Origin: Acidipropionibacterium acidipropionici
GTDB taxonomy: Bacteria; Actinomycetota; Actinomycetes; Propionibacteriales; Propionibacteriaceae
Direction of reading: 5' to 3'
Length of the DNA: 64,000 bases
Assembly (NCBI RefSeq): GCF_001441165.1
Contig: NZ_CP013126.1
Coordinates: 62,001-126,000 of the forward strand
The notes under the pieces are model-generated. The model saw only the letters and a list, made by a program, of their open reading frames with translations, was not told where the DNA came from and ran no database searches. The position numbers and the translations under genes are program-made. Shown here piece after piece: positions 27,094-35,938 of this stretch; the first letter of the stretch is position 1, and each line of letters opens with the position of its first letter.

Positions 27094-28548
27094 TCAGCGG
27101 GCCAGGCCGAACAGGGAGTCGACGTCGAGGTGTTCCTCGACAGCGTCTGCGAGAGTGTCGATCATCTGCTCGCGGCGGGCCGCATAGCCCGGCGCGCGGC
27201 GGTCTGCGTGCCAGTCGATGCCGGCTTCGGCCGCGGCGGTCTCCAGCCAGACGCGGCGGAAGGCGTCGGACTCGAAGGCCCCGTGCCACATCGTCCCCCA
27301 CACCGATCCTGCGCGGCATCCGTCGAGGAAGGGTTCGGCATCCCCGGTGACCACGCAGGAGCCGTGGTGGATCTCGTATCCGCCGACCGGGATGCCGTTC
27401 CAAGATCCCTGGGACAGGGCGAGGGTCTTGGCGGCGGAGAAGTCGACCTCGACGGGCAGCAGGCCGAGCCCCTCGATCCACGATTCGGGGGCGGCCTCCT
27501 CGCCGTCGGGATCCAGGATGAGTTCGGACAGCATCTGGTAGCCGCCGCAGATCCCCACGACGGTGCGGTGCTCGGCGGCGCGCCGGGCGATGACGTCCGC
27601 TATTCCGGTCTCGCGCATCCAGGCCAGGTCGGAGACGGTGGAGCGGGATCCGGGCAGGACGACGACGTCGGCTGCGGCGCAGGTCGCCGGGTTGGTGGTC
27701 ACCTGGACGTCGACTCCTGGCTCCCCGGCCAGGGCGTCGACGTCGGTGGCGTTGGAGATCCTGGGGAATCTCACGACGGCGATGCGCAGGGCGTGCTCGT
27801 CGGTGCGGTCCCCCTCGTGGCGCCAGCGGCCGACCTCCAGGGCGTCCTCCCCGTCGAGCCAGACGCCGTGGACGAAGGGCAGCACGCCGAAGCAGGGCAG
27901 CCCGGAGCGGCGGGTGATCTCCTCCAGGCCGGGGGCCAGGATGGAGTCGTCGCCGCGGAATTTGTTGATGAGGTATCCGGCCAGATGGGAGCGGTCGGCG
28001 TCGTCGAGCAGCGCCCAGGTGCCGTAGATGGAGGCGAGCACCCCGCCGCGGTCGATGTCGCCCACCAGGACGACGGGCAGGTCCTTGGCGAGAGCCAGGC
28101 CCATGTTGGTGTAGTCGCCGACCCGCAGATTGATCTCGGCCGGGGACCCGGCACCCTCGCAGATCACCAGGTCGTGGGCGCCGGCCAGTTCGTCGTAGGC
28201 CTCCCATGCGGCCAGTGCAAGGGCTCTGCGTCCGGTGGTGTACTCGCCGGCCTCAAGGGTGCCGCCGGGCCGGCCGCGCAGCACGACGAAGGAGCGGCGG
28301 TCGGTGCCGGGTTTGAGCAGCACCGGGTTCATGGCCGACGTCGGCTCCAGGCGGGCGGCGTGGGCCTGGAGGTACTGGGCCCGGCCGATCTCGGCGCCGT
28401 CGGCGCAGACCATCGAGTTGTTCGACATGTTCTGCGCCTTGTAGGGGGCGACGTCGATGCCCCGGCGGGCCGCGACCCGGCACAGGCCGGTGACCATGAG
28501 GGACTTGCCGGCGTCCGAGGAGGTGCCGGCGATGAGGATGCCTGTCAT
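27094..28548 (-). CDS. cobQ: cobyric acid synthase
   Basis: CobQ/CbiP uses glutamine and ATP to amidate side chains b, d, e and g of adenosylcobyrinate diamide. The 484-residue protein is full length: P-loop A-G-T-S-S-D-A-G-K-S at the N-terminus, P-Y-K-A-Q-N-M-S-N-N, and a class I glutaminase domain with the nucleophile Cys in G-I-C-G-G-Y-Q-M-L. The ATG at 28548 overlaps the cbiB stop (ATGA). Confidence 0.96.
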   Translation of the reverse strand: MTGILIAGTSSDAGKSLMVTGLCRVAARRGIDVAPYKAQNMSNNSMVCADGAEIGRAQYLQAHAARLEPTSAMNPVLLKPGTDRRSFVVLRGRPGGTLEAGEYTTGRRALALAAWEAYDELAGAHDLVICEGAGSPAEINLRVGDYTNMGLALAKDLPVVLVGDIDRGGVLASIYGTWALLDDADRSHLAGYLINKFRGDDSILAPGLEEITRRSGLPCFGVLPFVHGVWLDGEDALEVGRWRHEGDRTDEHALRIAVVRFPRISNATDVDALAGEPGVDVQVTTNPATCAAADVVVLPGSRSTVSDLAWMRETGIADVIARRAAEHRTVVGICGGYQMLSELILDPDGEEAAPESWIEGLGLLPVEVDFSAAKTLALSQGSWNGIPVGGYEIHHGSCVVTGDAEPFLDGCRAGSVWGTMWHGAFESDAFRRVWLETAAAEAGIDWHADRRAPGYAARREQMIDTLADAVEEHLDVDSLFGLAR

Positions 28549-29564
28549 GAGTCGCCCTTCCGACGGCGGGGGATGATGCCGCCGTAGAACCGGAGATGGC
28601 CCGCGGTGGCCAGGGCCCCAGCTCCCAGGACTCCCGCGGCCGCCGATACGGCCAGCACGAGGGTTGCGGCGTCGTGGACCTTCGAAGCGTCAGGTCGGGG
28701 GCCGTCGCCCAGCAGTGGGCGGTCCTCGTATCGGTTGCCGTAGTAGAGGTTGCGCCCGCCGAGGGTGACACCGAGCGCCCCGGCCCAGGCGGACTCGCAC
28801 CAACCGCCGTTGGGGCTGGGGTGGTGGGCGTGGTCGCGGGCCATCACGCTCAGGGCGCGACGCCGATCCCCGCCGACGATCGGGGCGAGCAGCCCGGCCA
28901 GGGTGCCGGTGATGCGGGCGGGCAGCAGGTCGAGGAGGTCGTCGAGGTGGGCCGACGCCTTGCCGAAATGTTCGAAGCGCTCGTTGTGGTGGCCCACCAT
29001 GGCGTCCAGGGTGTTGGCGCCGCGGTGGACGAGCATGCCGGGGATGCCGGCGACAGCCCCCCAGAAGATGGAGGCGACGGCGGCGTCGGCGGTGTTCTCG
29101 GCCATCGACTCGACGGTGGCGCGGGCCAGCTCGGGCTCGTCGAGGGACTCGGGGTCGCGGCCGCACAGGTGGGAGAGCTGATCGCGGGCGCCGTCGAGGT
29201 CGCCCGAGGACAGACTCTCGGCCATGGTGTCGCCCTCGCGGGCCAGGGATGCGGCTCCGACCACGGCCCAGGTGGTGGCGGCGGTGGTCAGGGCCTTGAG
29301 CACCGGGCGGCCGTCGGTGGCGCGTTCGAGACCGGCGCCCAGGGTGGCCAGTGGGGCCAGGCAGCAGAGGGTGTAGAGGGCCCCGCGGGGCACTGAGTCG
29401 GCCCAGATCCTCGTCTCCAGGACGTCGGCGGCCGAGCCGAAGAGGGCGACGGGGTGGTTGCGCTGCGGGTCGCCGATGATCCGGTCGGCGACGACGCCGA
29501 TCCCCACGCCCACCCCCCTGGCCAGCAGCGCAGCTCCGCGACGACGGTTCCGGGTGATGGGCAT
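28545..29564 (-). CDS. cbiB: adenosylcobinamide-phosphate synthase CbiB
   Basis: CbiB (CobD in the aerobic nomenclature) attaches the aminopropanol arm to adenosylcobyric acid. The 339-residue membrane protein shows the family patterns D-R-I-I-G-D-P-Q-R-N-H-P-V near residue 25, E-S-M-A-E-N-T-A-D-A-A-V-A, and H-P-S-P-N-G-G-W-C-E-S. ATG at 29564 was chosen from these motifs; the ribosome site is weak. Only 22 bases separate it from the response-regulator gene, and no riboswitch was seen upstream, unlike the other cobalamin operons. Confidence 0.94.
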   Translation of the reverse strand: MPITRNRRRGAALLARGVGVGIGVVADRIIGDPQRNHPVALFGSAADVLETRIWADSVPRGALYTLCCLAPLATLGAGLERATDGRPVLKALTTAATTWAVVGAASLAREGDTMAESLSSGDLDGARDQLSHLCGRDPESLDEPELARATVESMAENTADAAVASIFWGAVAGIPGMLVHRGANTLDAMVGHHNERFEHFGKASAHLDDLLDLLPARITGTLAGLLAPIVGGDRRRALSVMARDHAHHPSPNGGWCESAWAGALGVTLGGRNLYYGNRYEDRPLLGDGPRPDASKVHDAATLVLAVSAAAGVLGAGALATAGHLRFYGGIIPRRRKGDS

Positions 29565-29586
29565 GGCCGTAAACCTACCAACGCCG

Positions 29587-30264
29587 TCACCCGGCGTCGT
29601 GGACCAGGATCGCCAGCTGCACCCGACTGCTGATGCCCAGGTTCGCCAGGATCCTGGTGAGGGCGGCCTTGATGGTGGGCACCGACAGGTACATCCGGTC
29701 GGCGATCTCGGCATTCGAGAGGCCCTCGGCCACACCGAGGGCGATCTGGTGCTCGCGCTCGTTGAGCCCCTCGAGGGCATTCCGGGCCTCGACCCGCCGG
29801 GGATCTGCCATCCCGTCGGTTGCGGCGGTGATCACCGAGTGCAGCACGCCCGGTGAGAGGGTGTACTCCCCCGAGGCCACCGAGCGGATCATCTCGATCA
29901 TGCGCTCGGGTTCGGTGTCCTTGAGCAGGAATCCGTGGGCTCCGGCTGCCAGGGCCCTCAGGACCATGTCGTCGGCGTCGAAGGTGGTGAGCATGACGAC
30001 CTTCGGCGGATCGTCGCCGGCCAGCAGACGCCGGGTCGCCTCGATGCCGTCGGTCCCGGGCATCCGGATGTCCATCAGGACGATCTTCGGGGCACAGTCG
30101 GCCACCATGGCGGGCACCTCGTCGCCGTCGGAGGCCTCCCCCACGATCCGGATGCCCGACGTCGGGCCCTCCAGCAGGAGCTTCAGGCCGCTGCGGACCA
30201 GGGCGTCGTCGTCGACCACCGTGACGTCGACCGTCCCGACAGCGTCCGTCCCGTCCTTCACCAC
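29587..30264 (-). CDS. NarL/LuxR-type response regulator
   Basis: The 225-residue protein has an N-terminal receiver domain (acidic V-V-D-D-D, the phospho-acceptor Asp in V-L-M-D-I-R-M-P-G, Lys in L-L-K-D-T) and a C-terminal LuxR-type helix-turn-helix (L-N-E-R-E-H-Q-I-A-L-G-V-A-E-G-L-S-N-A-E-I-A). It should be phosphorylated by the overlapping histidine kinase. GTG at 30264 was preferred because GGAGG lies about 10 bases upstream; GTG at 30273 and 30261 are alternatives. Likely targets are the divergent ABC transporter and possibly the downstream cbiB-cobQ genes. Confidence 0.92.
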   Translation of the reverse strand: MVKDGTDAVGTVDVTVVDDDALVRSGLKLLLEGPTSGIRIVGEASDGDEVPAMVADCAPKIVLMDIRMPGTDGIEATRRLLAGDDPPKVVMLTTFDADDMVLRALAAGAHGFLLKDTEPERMIEMIRSVASGEYTLSPGVLHSVITAATDGMADPRRVEARNALEGLNEREHQIALGVAEGLSNAEIADRMYLSVPTIKAALTRILANLGISSRVQLAILVHDAG

Positions 30265-31475
30265 GGCAGCCACACCTCCACCACGAACTCGCCGTCCCTG
30301 ATCCCGTGGTCGATCCTGCCACCCAGGGACTCGACCCTCTCATCGGCGCCGATGAGTCCCGAGCCGGATCCGGGGACGACGTCGCGCGCCCCGCCGCGCA
30401 CCGCATTGGTGACCCGCAGACTCACCCCCTCCCCCTCCTCGCCGGTCAGGGCCATCCGCACCGTCGCGCCGGGGGCGTGCTTGCCGGCGTTGGTGAGGCA
30501 TTCGGCGATGATCCGGTAGAGGTTCCGCCCGATCGGTGCGGGCAGCGCCTCGGCGTCGGCCAGGTCCTCGTGCAGCTCGACCCGCATGCCGGCGGCTCTC
30601 ACGGAGTCGATGAGTCCGGCGAGATCGGCGAGGGTGGGCTGGGGCGGGGCAAGCTTTCCGTCGACCTCCTCGGTGTTGCGCAGCGAGCCGAGGATGCCGC
30701 GCAGTTCGGCCAGCGCACGTCCGGCCCCTTCCTGGATGGTTCCGGCCGCCTGGCTGATCTGCTCGGGGGCGAGGTCCTCGCGGGAGGCCAGGGCGGCGGC
30801 ATGGAGGGACACCAGGGTGAGCTGGTGGGCCAGGGAGTCGTGCATCTCTCGCGCGATCTTGTTGCGCTCCTCGGAGCGGGCGGCCAGCACCCGGATCTGC
30901 TGCTCACGCTCCGCGGTGGCGGCCCGCTCGGCCAGGGATGCGACGAGATCGCGCCGGGCCCCGACGTACATCCCCAGGGCGATCCCCGACCCGATGACCG
31001 CCAGAACCCCGCCGCCGACCACGCCGAGATAGGTGAGGTAGGCGGCCCGGGACATGCCGGGCAGCGGCCTCAGAGCGCCCAGCAGGTCTCCGTTCCAGGC
31101 GCTTCCGGCCAGCGCGAATCCCAGTGACAGCAGGGTGGCGGTCACGATCTCGCGCCATCGGCGCCGGGTGCACAGGCTCACCGCCGCCCATCCCGCGGCC
31201 GGCGCGGCGCTCAGCGAGACGGCCGCGATGACGCTCAGCACGACGCAGATCAGCAGCGGATGCCGTCTCCGGAATCCGACCAGGACCAGGGAGACGACGC
31301 CCCCGGCGAGATCGGCCACCAGCGGCACCACAGCGGTATGAGCCGTGTTGGTGATCATCAGCACGATCGCACTCAGAATGCACAGCCCCCACCGCCAAGT
31401 CTGCTGCCACCCCGTCAGCTCCGGAGGCGGATAGTGGCCGGTCTCGGCCGGGGATGCGGCGCTCACGCGACCCAC
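30258..31475 (-). CDS. sensor histidine kinase (HisKA_3 type)
   Basis: The 405-residue protein has about five N-terminal hydrophobic segments (residues 28-185), a short coiled stretch, the H-box A-R-E-M-H-D-S-L-A-H-Q-L-T-L, and an ATPase region ending G-S-G-S-G-L-I-G-A-D-E-R-V. This is the NarX/DesK class that pairs with LuxR-type regulators. It has no large extracytoplasmic sensor, so it may sense through the membrane. The start is uncertain: GTG at 31475 gives the longest frame and GTG at 31466 is close. It is divergent from the ABC exporter genes. Confidence 0.9.
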   Translation of the reverse strand: MGRVSAASPAETGHYPPPELTGWQQTWRWGLCILSAIVLMITNTAHTAVVPLVADLAGGVVSLVLVGFRRRHPLLICVVLSVIAAVSLSAAPAAGWAAVSLCTRRRWREIVTATLLSLGFALAGSAWNGDLLGALRPLPGMSRAAYLTYLGVVGGGVLAVIGSGIALGMYVGARRDLVASLAERAATAEREQQIRVLAARSEERNKIAREMHDSLAHQLTLVSLHAAALASREDLAPEQISQAAGTIQEGAGRALAELRGILGSLRNTEEVDGKLAPPQPTLADLAGLIDSVRAAGMRVELHEDLADAEALPAPIGRNLYRIIAECLTNAGKHAPGATVRMALTGEEGEGVSLRVTNAVRGGARDVVPGSGSGLIGADERVESLGGRIDHGIRDGEFVVEVWLPW

Positions 31476-31597
31476 TGTAGGAAGCGCCGGGCTACCGGGG
31501 ACGGTCCGAAGGTATTGAGTACTCGTCCGATGGTCGATGATTTCGGCTACCCGTGGACCTTGCCGTCCTCCCGGGTGGCCCGCGCACGCTGGGCGCC

Positions 31598-32308
31598 ATG
31601 ATCAACGTCTCACATCTCACCCGACGCTACGGACCGGTCACCGCTGTCGACGACGTCTCATTCACTGTCGAACCAGGCCAGGTGTGCGGATTCCTGGGCC
31701 CCAACGGAGCCGGGAAGTCCACCACGATGCGCTGCCTGGTCGGCCTCACCACCCCGACGTCGGGGTCCGCCACGGTGCTCGGTTCGAACTACCGTCACCT
31801 GCCGAATCCCGGCCGGCAGGTCGGCATCATGCTCGACGCCACCGCCCAGCACCCTGGCCGCACCGGACGGGAGACGCTGCGCATCGCAGCCCTGGTCCAG
31901 GGTCTCGACGCCAGCCGCGTCGACTCCGTCCTGGAGCAGGTGGGCCTCACCAACGCCGAGGCCAGGGCGAGGGTGCGCACCTACTCGCTGGGCATGCAGC
32001 AGAGGCTGGGCATCGCGACGGCGCTGCTCGGCGACCCGCGGGTGCTGATCCTCGACGAACCCACCAACGGCCTGGATCCCGAGGGGATCCGCTGGATGCG
32101 CGACCTGCTTCGCCGTCTGGCCGATCGCGGCGACACGATCCTGCTGAGCTCCCACCTGCTCCACGAGGTGGAGCAGGTCGCCGACACACTCGTCCTGATC
32201 GGTGACGGCCGGGTGATCTCCTCGGGTGCCACCGAGGAGCTGCTCGACGGGGAGCGCAGCCTCGAGGAGCTCTACCTGTCGCGCACCGACGCCGCCGCCC
32301 GACGGTGA
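31598..32308 (+). CDS. ABC transporter ATPase (ABC-2 exporter type)
   Basis: The 236-residue protein has Walker A G-P-N-G-A-G-K-S-T (about 35-43), the signature Y-S-L-G-M-Q-Q-R, Walker B V-L-I-L-D-E-P-T-N-G-L-D and the switch His in L-S-S-H-L-L. This fits exporters of the bacitracin/drug-resistance type. ATG at 31598 was chosen at the start of homology. The permease gene starts 53 bases beyond the stop, and the two-component pair upstream is divergent, a common layout for self-regulated antibiotic or lipid exporters. Confidence 0.93.
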   Translation: MINVSHLTRRYGPVTAVDDVSFTVEPGQVCGFLGPNGAGKSTTMRCLVGLTTPTSGSATVLGSNYRHLPNPGRQVGIMLDATAQHPGRTGRETLRIAALVQGLDASRVDSVLEQVGLTNAEARARVRTYSLGMQQRLGIATALLGDPRVLILDEPTNGLDPEGIRWMRDLLRRLADRGDTILLSSHLLHEVEQVADTLVLIGDGRVISSGATEELLDGERSLEELYLSRTDAAARR

Positions 32309-32361
32309 CACCGGAACCGGGCGCTTCCCCATCCATCCACGACTCTCATCAGGAGCGTTCC

Positions 32362-33201
32362 ATGCCCAGCACCACGATTTCCCGACAGACGGATTCAGAC
32401 CAGGCGAGTTCCATCCGGGCAGGATTGGCATCCTCCCGCCCAGTCGCTGACCAGCCGCCGTCCGTCCCACTGATCCGCCTTGTCAGGGCGGAGTTCCGTA
32501 AACTCACCGACACCCGTTCCGGGTTCTGGCTGCTGATCGTCATCGCCCTGGGAGCCGTCGCCGGAACCATCACGACCGCCGCCCTGTGGGACGAGCTGGC
32601 CGGCATGCTGGGCGACTGGACCACCGGCGACGCACTCATCTCATTCGTCCCGACGATGCTGCTGCCGGTCCTTGCCATCCTCCTGGTGACCTCCGAGTGG
32701 AGCACCCGCTCGGCGCTGACCACATTCACCATGGAGCCCCGCCGCGGCAGGGTGATGGCGGCCAAGGCGATCGTCGTCATCGCCACCACCGTGGTGTTCT
32801 GGCTGGGATGCCGCGGCCTGACCGCGCTGTCGGCGCTGCTGGGCGGCGCCATGCATGCCGGCGCCCCCGTGTCCTGGCAGGTCGACTGGGCCGCGACGGC
32901 GGGGGATCTGGCTTCCACCGTGCTGACTGTGGCGATGGGCCTGACCCTGGCGATGCTCTTCGGCAGCGCCGCCGTCTCGATCGTCGTCTACATGGCCCAG
33001 CCGCTGATGACGTCGACTCTGGCCCTCATCCCGGGACTGGCCACCGCCATGCAGTGGGCCTCGGCGAACAACATGTCCCTGCTGGCCTCGGGCGCCATGA
33101 CCGGGGAGGCCTGGGCGCGGGTGGCCGTCTCGGCCGGGATCTGGATCGTCATCCCGGCGGTGGCAGGCACCGTGCTGAGCATCCGGCGCGAGATCAAGTG
33201 A
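32362..33201 (+). CDS. ABC-2 type transporter permease
   Basis: The 279-residue product has a hydrophilic N-terminus and then six predicted hydrophobic segments (first at about residues 55-75), matching ABC-2 permeases. It is the membrane partner of the preceding ATPase. ATG at 32362 has AGGAG at a 6-base spacing; a GTG at 32305 would overlap the ATPase stop (GTGA) but adds a low-complexity extension. The substrate is unknown. Confidence 0.85.
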   Translation: MPSTTISRQTDSDQASSIRAGLASSRPVADQPPSVPLIRLVRAEFRKLTDTRSGFWLLIVIALGAVAGTITTAALWDELAGMLGDWTTGDALISFVPTMLLPVLAILLVTSEWSTRSALTTFTMEPRRGRVMAAKAIVVIATTVVFWLGCRGLTALSALLGGAMHAGAPVSWQVDWAATAGDLASTVLTVAMGLTLAMLFGSAAVSIVVYMAQPLMTSTLALIPGLATAMQWASANNMSLLASGAMTGEAWARVAVSAGIWIVIPAVAGTVLSIRREIK

Positions 33202-33217
33202 GCCGTCGTCGCGAGAA

Positions 33218-33272
33218 CTGCCATGTGTCCACCGCCGACCGGATAATCCATGTGGCGGCGGAAATATGGCAG
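33218..33272. terminator. imperfect hairpin after the ABC permease gene
   Basis: Two 19-base arms (33218-33236 and 33254-33272) pair with about three mismatches around a 17-base loop, 16 bases after the permease stop. It probably ends the ABC transcript, though no T-run follows. Confidence 0.45.
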
Positions 33273-33328
33273 AACTCATCCCGTATCGCCCTCCTCCGAA
33301 CTGCGATGGCGCTCACTACTCTGGTCCC

Positions 33329-33517
33329 ATGATTCAGGCGAGCGTCCCGCGGACCGCCCCGCGCGAGGCCCTGCTGCTGTTCAGGATGCCCGCGGCCGAC
33401 CCCGTCGTCGCTCCATGGCGGCAGCGGCACGACGCCGCCTGCAAGGACGGCATATCGGCTCACATCACGCTGATGTATCCGTTCGCCCTGCCAGACGCCA
33501 CGAAGGACGTTCAACCT
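33329..33517 (+). pseudogene. remnant of a 2H phosphoesterase (2'-5' RNA ligase-like) gene
   Basis: From ATG 33329 the frame reads like the N-terminus of a 2H phosphoesterase: a leading strand A-L-L-L-F-R-M-P-A-A-D, then S-A-H-I-T-L-M-Y-P-F, the first His-x-Thr active-site motif. After about 63 residues similarity stops, the second His motif is absent, and a fragment of another gene follows in a different frame. It is therefore a 3'-truncated remnant. Confidence 0.55.
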
Positions 33518-33534
33518 CGGAGTGTGACGGCGCT

Positions 33535-33823
33535 GTGCGACGCGGAAGAATCATCCTCTCTGTCGGGATCACCGGCTTCCTCGTCGGCACCGGCTCCCAC
33601 ATCGTCGATCTGGCGATCGGTGGCCTGAACACCTACGCGCAGTTCCCCACGGGGCTGCGCATCTACTGGGTCTCGCTCACCCTTCTCGATCCGCTCACTA
33701 TCGCGCTGCTCGCGTCGCGGCGCCGAGTCGGCACCGTCCTGGCCTTGGGGGGTGATCCTCTCCGACATCACCGATCCTCTGGCGCCGGTTCGGCGGAGAT
33801 GCGCACCAGGACGCCACCGATAG
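33535..33823 (+). pseudogene. frameshifted, truncated small membrane-protein gene
   Basis: From GTG 33535 the frame encodes two hydrophobic helices (I-I-L-S-V-G-I-T-G-F-L-V-G-T and Y-W-V-S-L-T-L-L-D-P-L-T-I-A-L-L) and an R-R-R turn. At a run of six G around 33749-33754 the frame is lost. Removing one base restores V-L-A-L-G-V-I-L-S-D-I-T-D-P and ends at the TAG at 33821-33823. Either this is a real indel in a decayed gene or a base error in a homopolymer. Confidence 0.5.
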
Positions 33824-33832
33824 GCTCTCGCC

Positions 33833-34414
33833 GTGACCTTCTTCGTCCTGGTGCGCCACGGCCAGTCCACCTGGAACCTCGAGCATCGCCTCCAGGGCCA
33901 GCGGATGGATGTGCCTCTCAGCCCGCTGGGCCGCCGCCAGGCCGACACCGCCGTGAGCAGGGTCGCCGCCCTGGTGCCGGCGTCGACCCCCGTGTACTCC
34001 TCAGACCAGGATCGCGCCCTTCAGACCGCCTCCCCCATCGCTGACGCCCTCGACGTCCTCCCCATCCCCGACCCGAGGCTCCGCGAGCAGGACTTGGGCC
34101 GGATGGAGGGCCTCCTTCCCGAGCAGCTCACTCCCGAACCCGCACCCGAGGGCGTCGACATCGCCGACGTGCGCTGGGGAGGGGGCGAGTCCCTGGCCGA
34201 CGTCGCCGCACGGCTGCGCTCGTTCCTCGCCGATCTGGCCATCGCCGACGGCGGCCACTCCCCCGCCCGGGCCGTCATCGTCTCCCACGGCGACACCCTG
34301 CGGGTGCTCCTGGCCCTGCTCGACGGCCGCAGCCACCGCGAGTGCGACTTCGACCTCGTCCTGGGAAACGGCGAGATCATCACCCGGGACGCCGATCCGG
34401 CGCAGGTAGCCTGA
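33833..34414 (+). CDS. histidine phosphatase (phosphoglycerate-mutase-like) family protein
   Basis: The 193-residue protein has the catalytic F-V-L-V-R-H-G-Q-S-T-W-N at its N-terminus and the second His in V-S-H-G-D-T-L-R, so it forms a phospho-histidine intermediate. The substrate cannot be read from the sequence. A role as alpha-ribazole phosphatase (CobC of Salmonella), which cobalamin synthesis would need, is possible but not favoured by the location. GTG at 33833 is the only good start. folP2 starts 5 bases after its stop. Confidence 0.85.
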   Translation: MTFFVLVRHGQSTWNLEHRLQGQRMDVPLSPLGRRQADTAVSRVAALVPASTPVYSSDQDRALQTASPIADALDVLPIPDPRLREQDLGRMEGLLPEQLTPEPAPEGVDIADVRWGGGESLADVAARLRSFLADLAIADGGHSPARAVIVSHGDTLRVLLALLDGRSHRECDFDLVLGNGEIITRDADPAQVA

Positions 34415-34419
34415 CCACC

Positions 34420-35307
34420 GTGTCAGGCTCCGTACTCCCCTCACCGGCCCCGCTGCTCCTGCGCGGCCAGCGCTTCGACGCGTCGCACCCCGCTGTGATG
34501 GCCGTCATCAACCGCACCCCCGACTCCTTCTACTCCCCCGCCCGGCACACCCTCGACGACGCCCTGCGACGCCTCGACGAGGTCGTCGCCCAGGGCGCGG
34601 ACATCGTCGACGTCGGCGGGGTCCGCGCAGGCCAGGACGGCCCCGAGGTGAGCCCGGATGAGGAGATCGACCGGGTGAGGCCCTTCCTCGAGGAGGCCCG
34701 CCGTCACCACCCCGAGATCCTGCTGAGCCTCGACACCTGGCGCTCCGAGGTGGCCCGCACCTGCTCCGGCCTGGTCGACGTCATCAACGACACCTGGGCC
34801 GGGGCCGACCCCGAGCTCGTCGGGGTGGCCGCTCAGCTCGGGACCGGCCACGTCGTCTCCCACACCGGAGGTCTGCCTCCCCGCACCGACCCGCATCATG
34901 TCCACTACGACAACGGCGTGGTGGCCGACGCCCTGACCCAACTCGCCGCGGCGGCCGCCCGGGACGAGGCGGCCGGCATCCCCTCCGAGCGGATCATCGT
35001 CGACCCCACTCTGGATTTCGGCAAGACCACCGCCGACTCCCTGGCCTGCGTGCGCGCCACCGACCGGTTCGTGGCGCTCGGCCATCCGGTGCTGGTGGCC
35101 GCCTCCCGCAAGGACTTCGTCGGGGAGACCCTGGATCTGCCCGTCGACGACCGGCTTGAGGGAACCCTGGCCACCGTGGCGGTCTCGGTCTGGCTGGGAG
35201 CCACCATCGTCCGCGCCCACGACATCGCTGCGACCCGACGGGTCGTCGACATGGTGGCCGCCATCAGAGGCGATCGGGCGCCGGCGCTGTCGCTGCGCGG
35301 CGTCTGA
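34420..35307 (+). CDS. folP2: dihydropteroate synthase homologue, FolP2 type
   Basis: The 295-residue protein is a DHPS-fold enzyme: V-M-A-V-I-N-R-T-P-D-S-F-Y, D-I-V-D-V-G-G-V-R-A-G, D-V-I-N-D-T-W, and A-A-S-R-K-D-F-V-G-E-T-L. The signature has N-R-T-P-D-S-F-Y rather than N-V-T-P-D-S-F-S, matching the mycobacterial FolP2 branch, whose DHPS activity has been questioned. It may therefore not be the main folate enzyme. GTG at 34420 follows the phosphatase stop by 5 bases, so the two form an operon. Confidence 0.85.
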   Translation: MSGSVLPSPAPLLLRGQRFDASHPAVMAVINRTPDSFYSPARHTLDDALRRLDEVVAQGADIVDVGGVRAGQDGPEVSPDEEIDRVRPFLEEARRHHPEILLSLDTWRSEVARTCSGLVDVINDTWAGADPELVGVAAQLGTGHVVSHTGGLPPRTDPHHVHYDNGVVADALTQLAAAAARDEAAGIPSERIIVDPTLDFGKTTADSLACVRATDRFVALGHPVLVAASRKDFVGETLDLPVDDRLEGTLATVAVSVWLGATIVRAHDIAATRRVVDMVAAIRGDRAPALSLRGV

Positions 35308-35325
35308 CCGCCGCCGTCACCCCCG

Positions 35326-35934
35326 CTAGAGCCAGCCCAGTTCTCGGGCATTTCGGGCCGCCTCGGCCCGGTTGCCACTGTGAGTCTTGGCGATCGCTGA
35401 GGAGACGTGGTTGCGCACCGTCCCGGCCGACAGGCTCAACTGCTCGGCGATGACCATGATGGAGGAGCCCTCCTCGGCCAGCCGGAGGATCTCCTGCTCC
35501 CGCTCGGTCAACGGATTGTGTCCCTCGACCAGGGACTCAGCGGCCAGCTCGGGATCGATCACCCGGCCTCCGGCGTGCACCTTCCGCACGGCGTCGGCCA
35601 GCTCGGATGCAGGCGTGTCCTTGACGATGAACCCGGCCACCCCGGCGTCCATGGCCCGTCGCAGGTAGCCCGGCCGCCCGAACGTGGTGACCACCAGCAC
35701 CCGGCATCCGGGACAGGACTCGGCGAGCTGCTCGGCGACGGTGATCCCGTCCAGACCCGGCATCTCGATGTCCAGCAGGCAGACGTCGGGGCGGGCCTCG
35801 GCCACCATGGCCACCACCTCGTCCCCGCGGCCGCACTCGGCGACGACGTCGAGGTCGGGCTCGCCGGCGAGCAGGGCCCTCAGCGCGCCGCGCACCAAGG
35901 CCTGATCGTCCGCGATCGCCAGCCGGATGGTCAT
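35326..35934 (-). CDS. NarL/DesR-type response regulator
   Basis: The 202-residue regulator has a receiver domain (A-D-D-Q, phospho-acceptor Asp in C-L-L-D-I-E-M-P-G, Lys in I-V-K-D-T) and a LuxR-type DNA-binding domain (L-T-E-R-E-Q-E-I-L-R-L-A-E-E-G). It starts 4 bases after the kinase stop and is the last gene of the minus-strand ABC-kinase-regulator operon. By analogy with DesKR it probably controls that ABC exporter. Confidence 0.93.
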   Translation of the reverse strand: MTIRLAIADDQALVRGALRALLAGEPDLDVVAECGRGDEVVAMVAEARPDVCLLDIEMPGLDGITVAEQLAESCPGCRVLVVTTFGRPGYLRRAMDAGVAGFIVKDTPASELADAVRKVHAGGRVIDPELAAESLVEGHNPLTEREQEILRLAEEGSSIMVIAEQLSLSAGTVRNHVSSAIAKTHSGNRAEAARNARELGWL

Positions 35935-35938
35935 GGCG

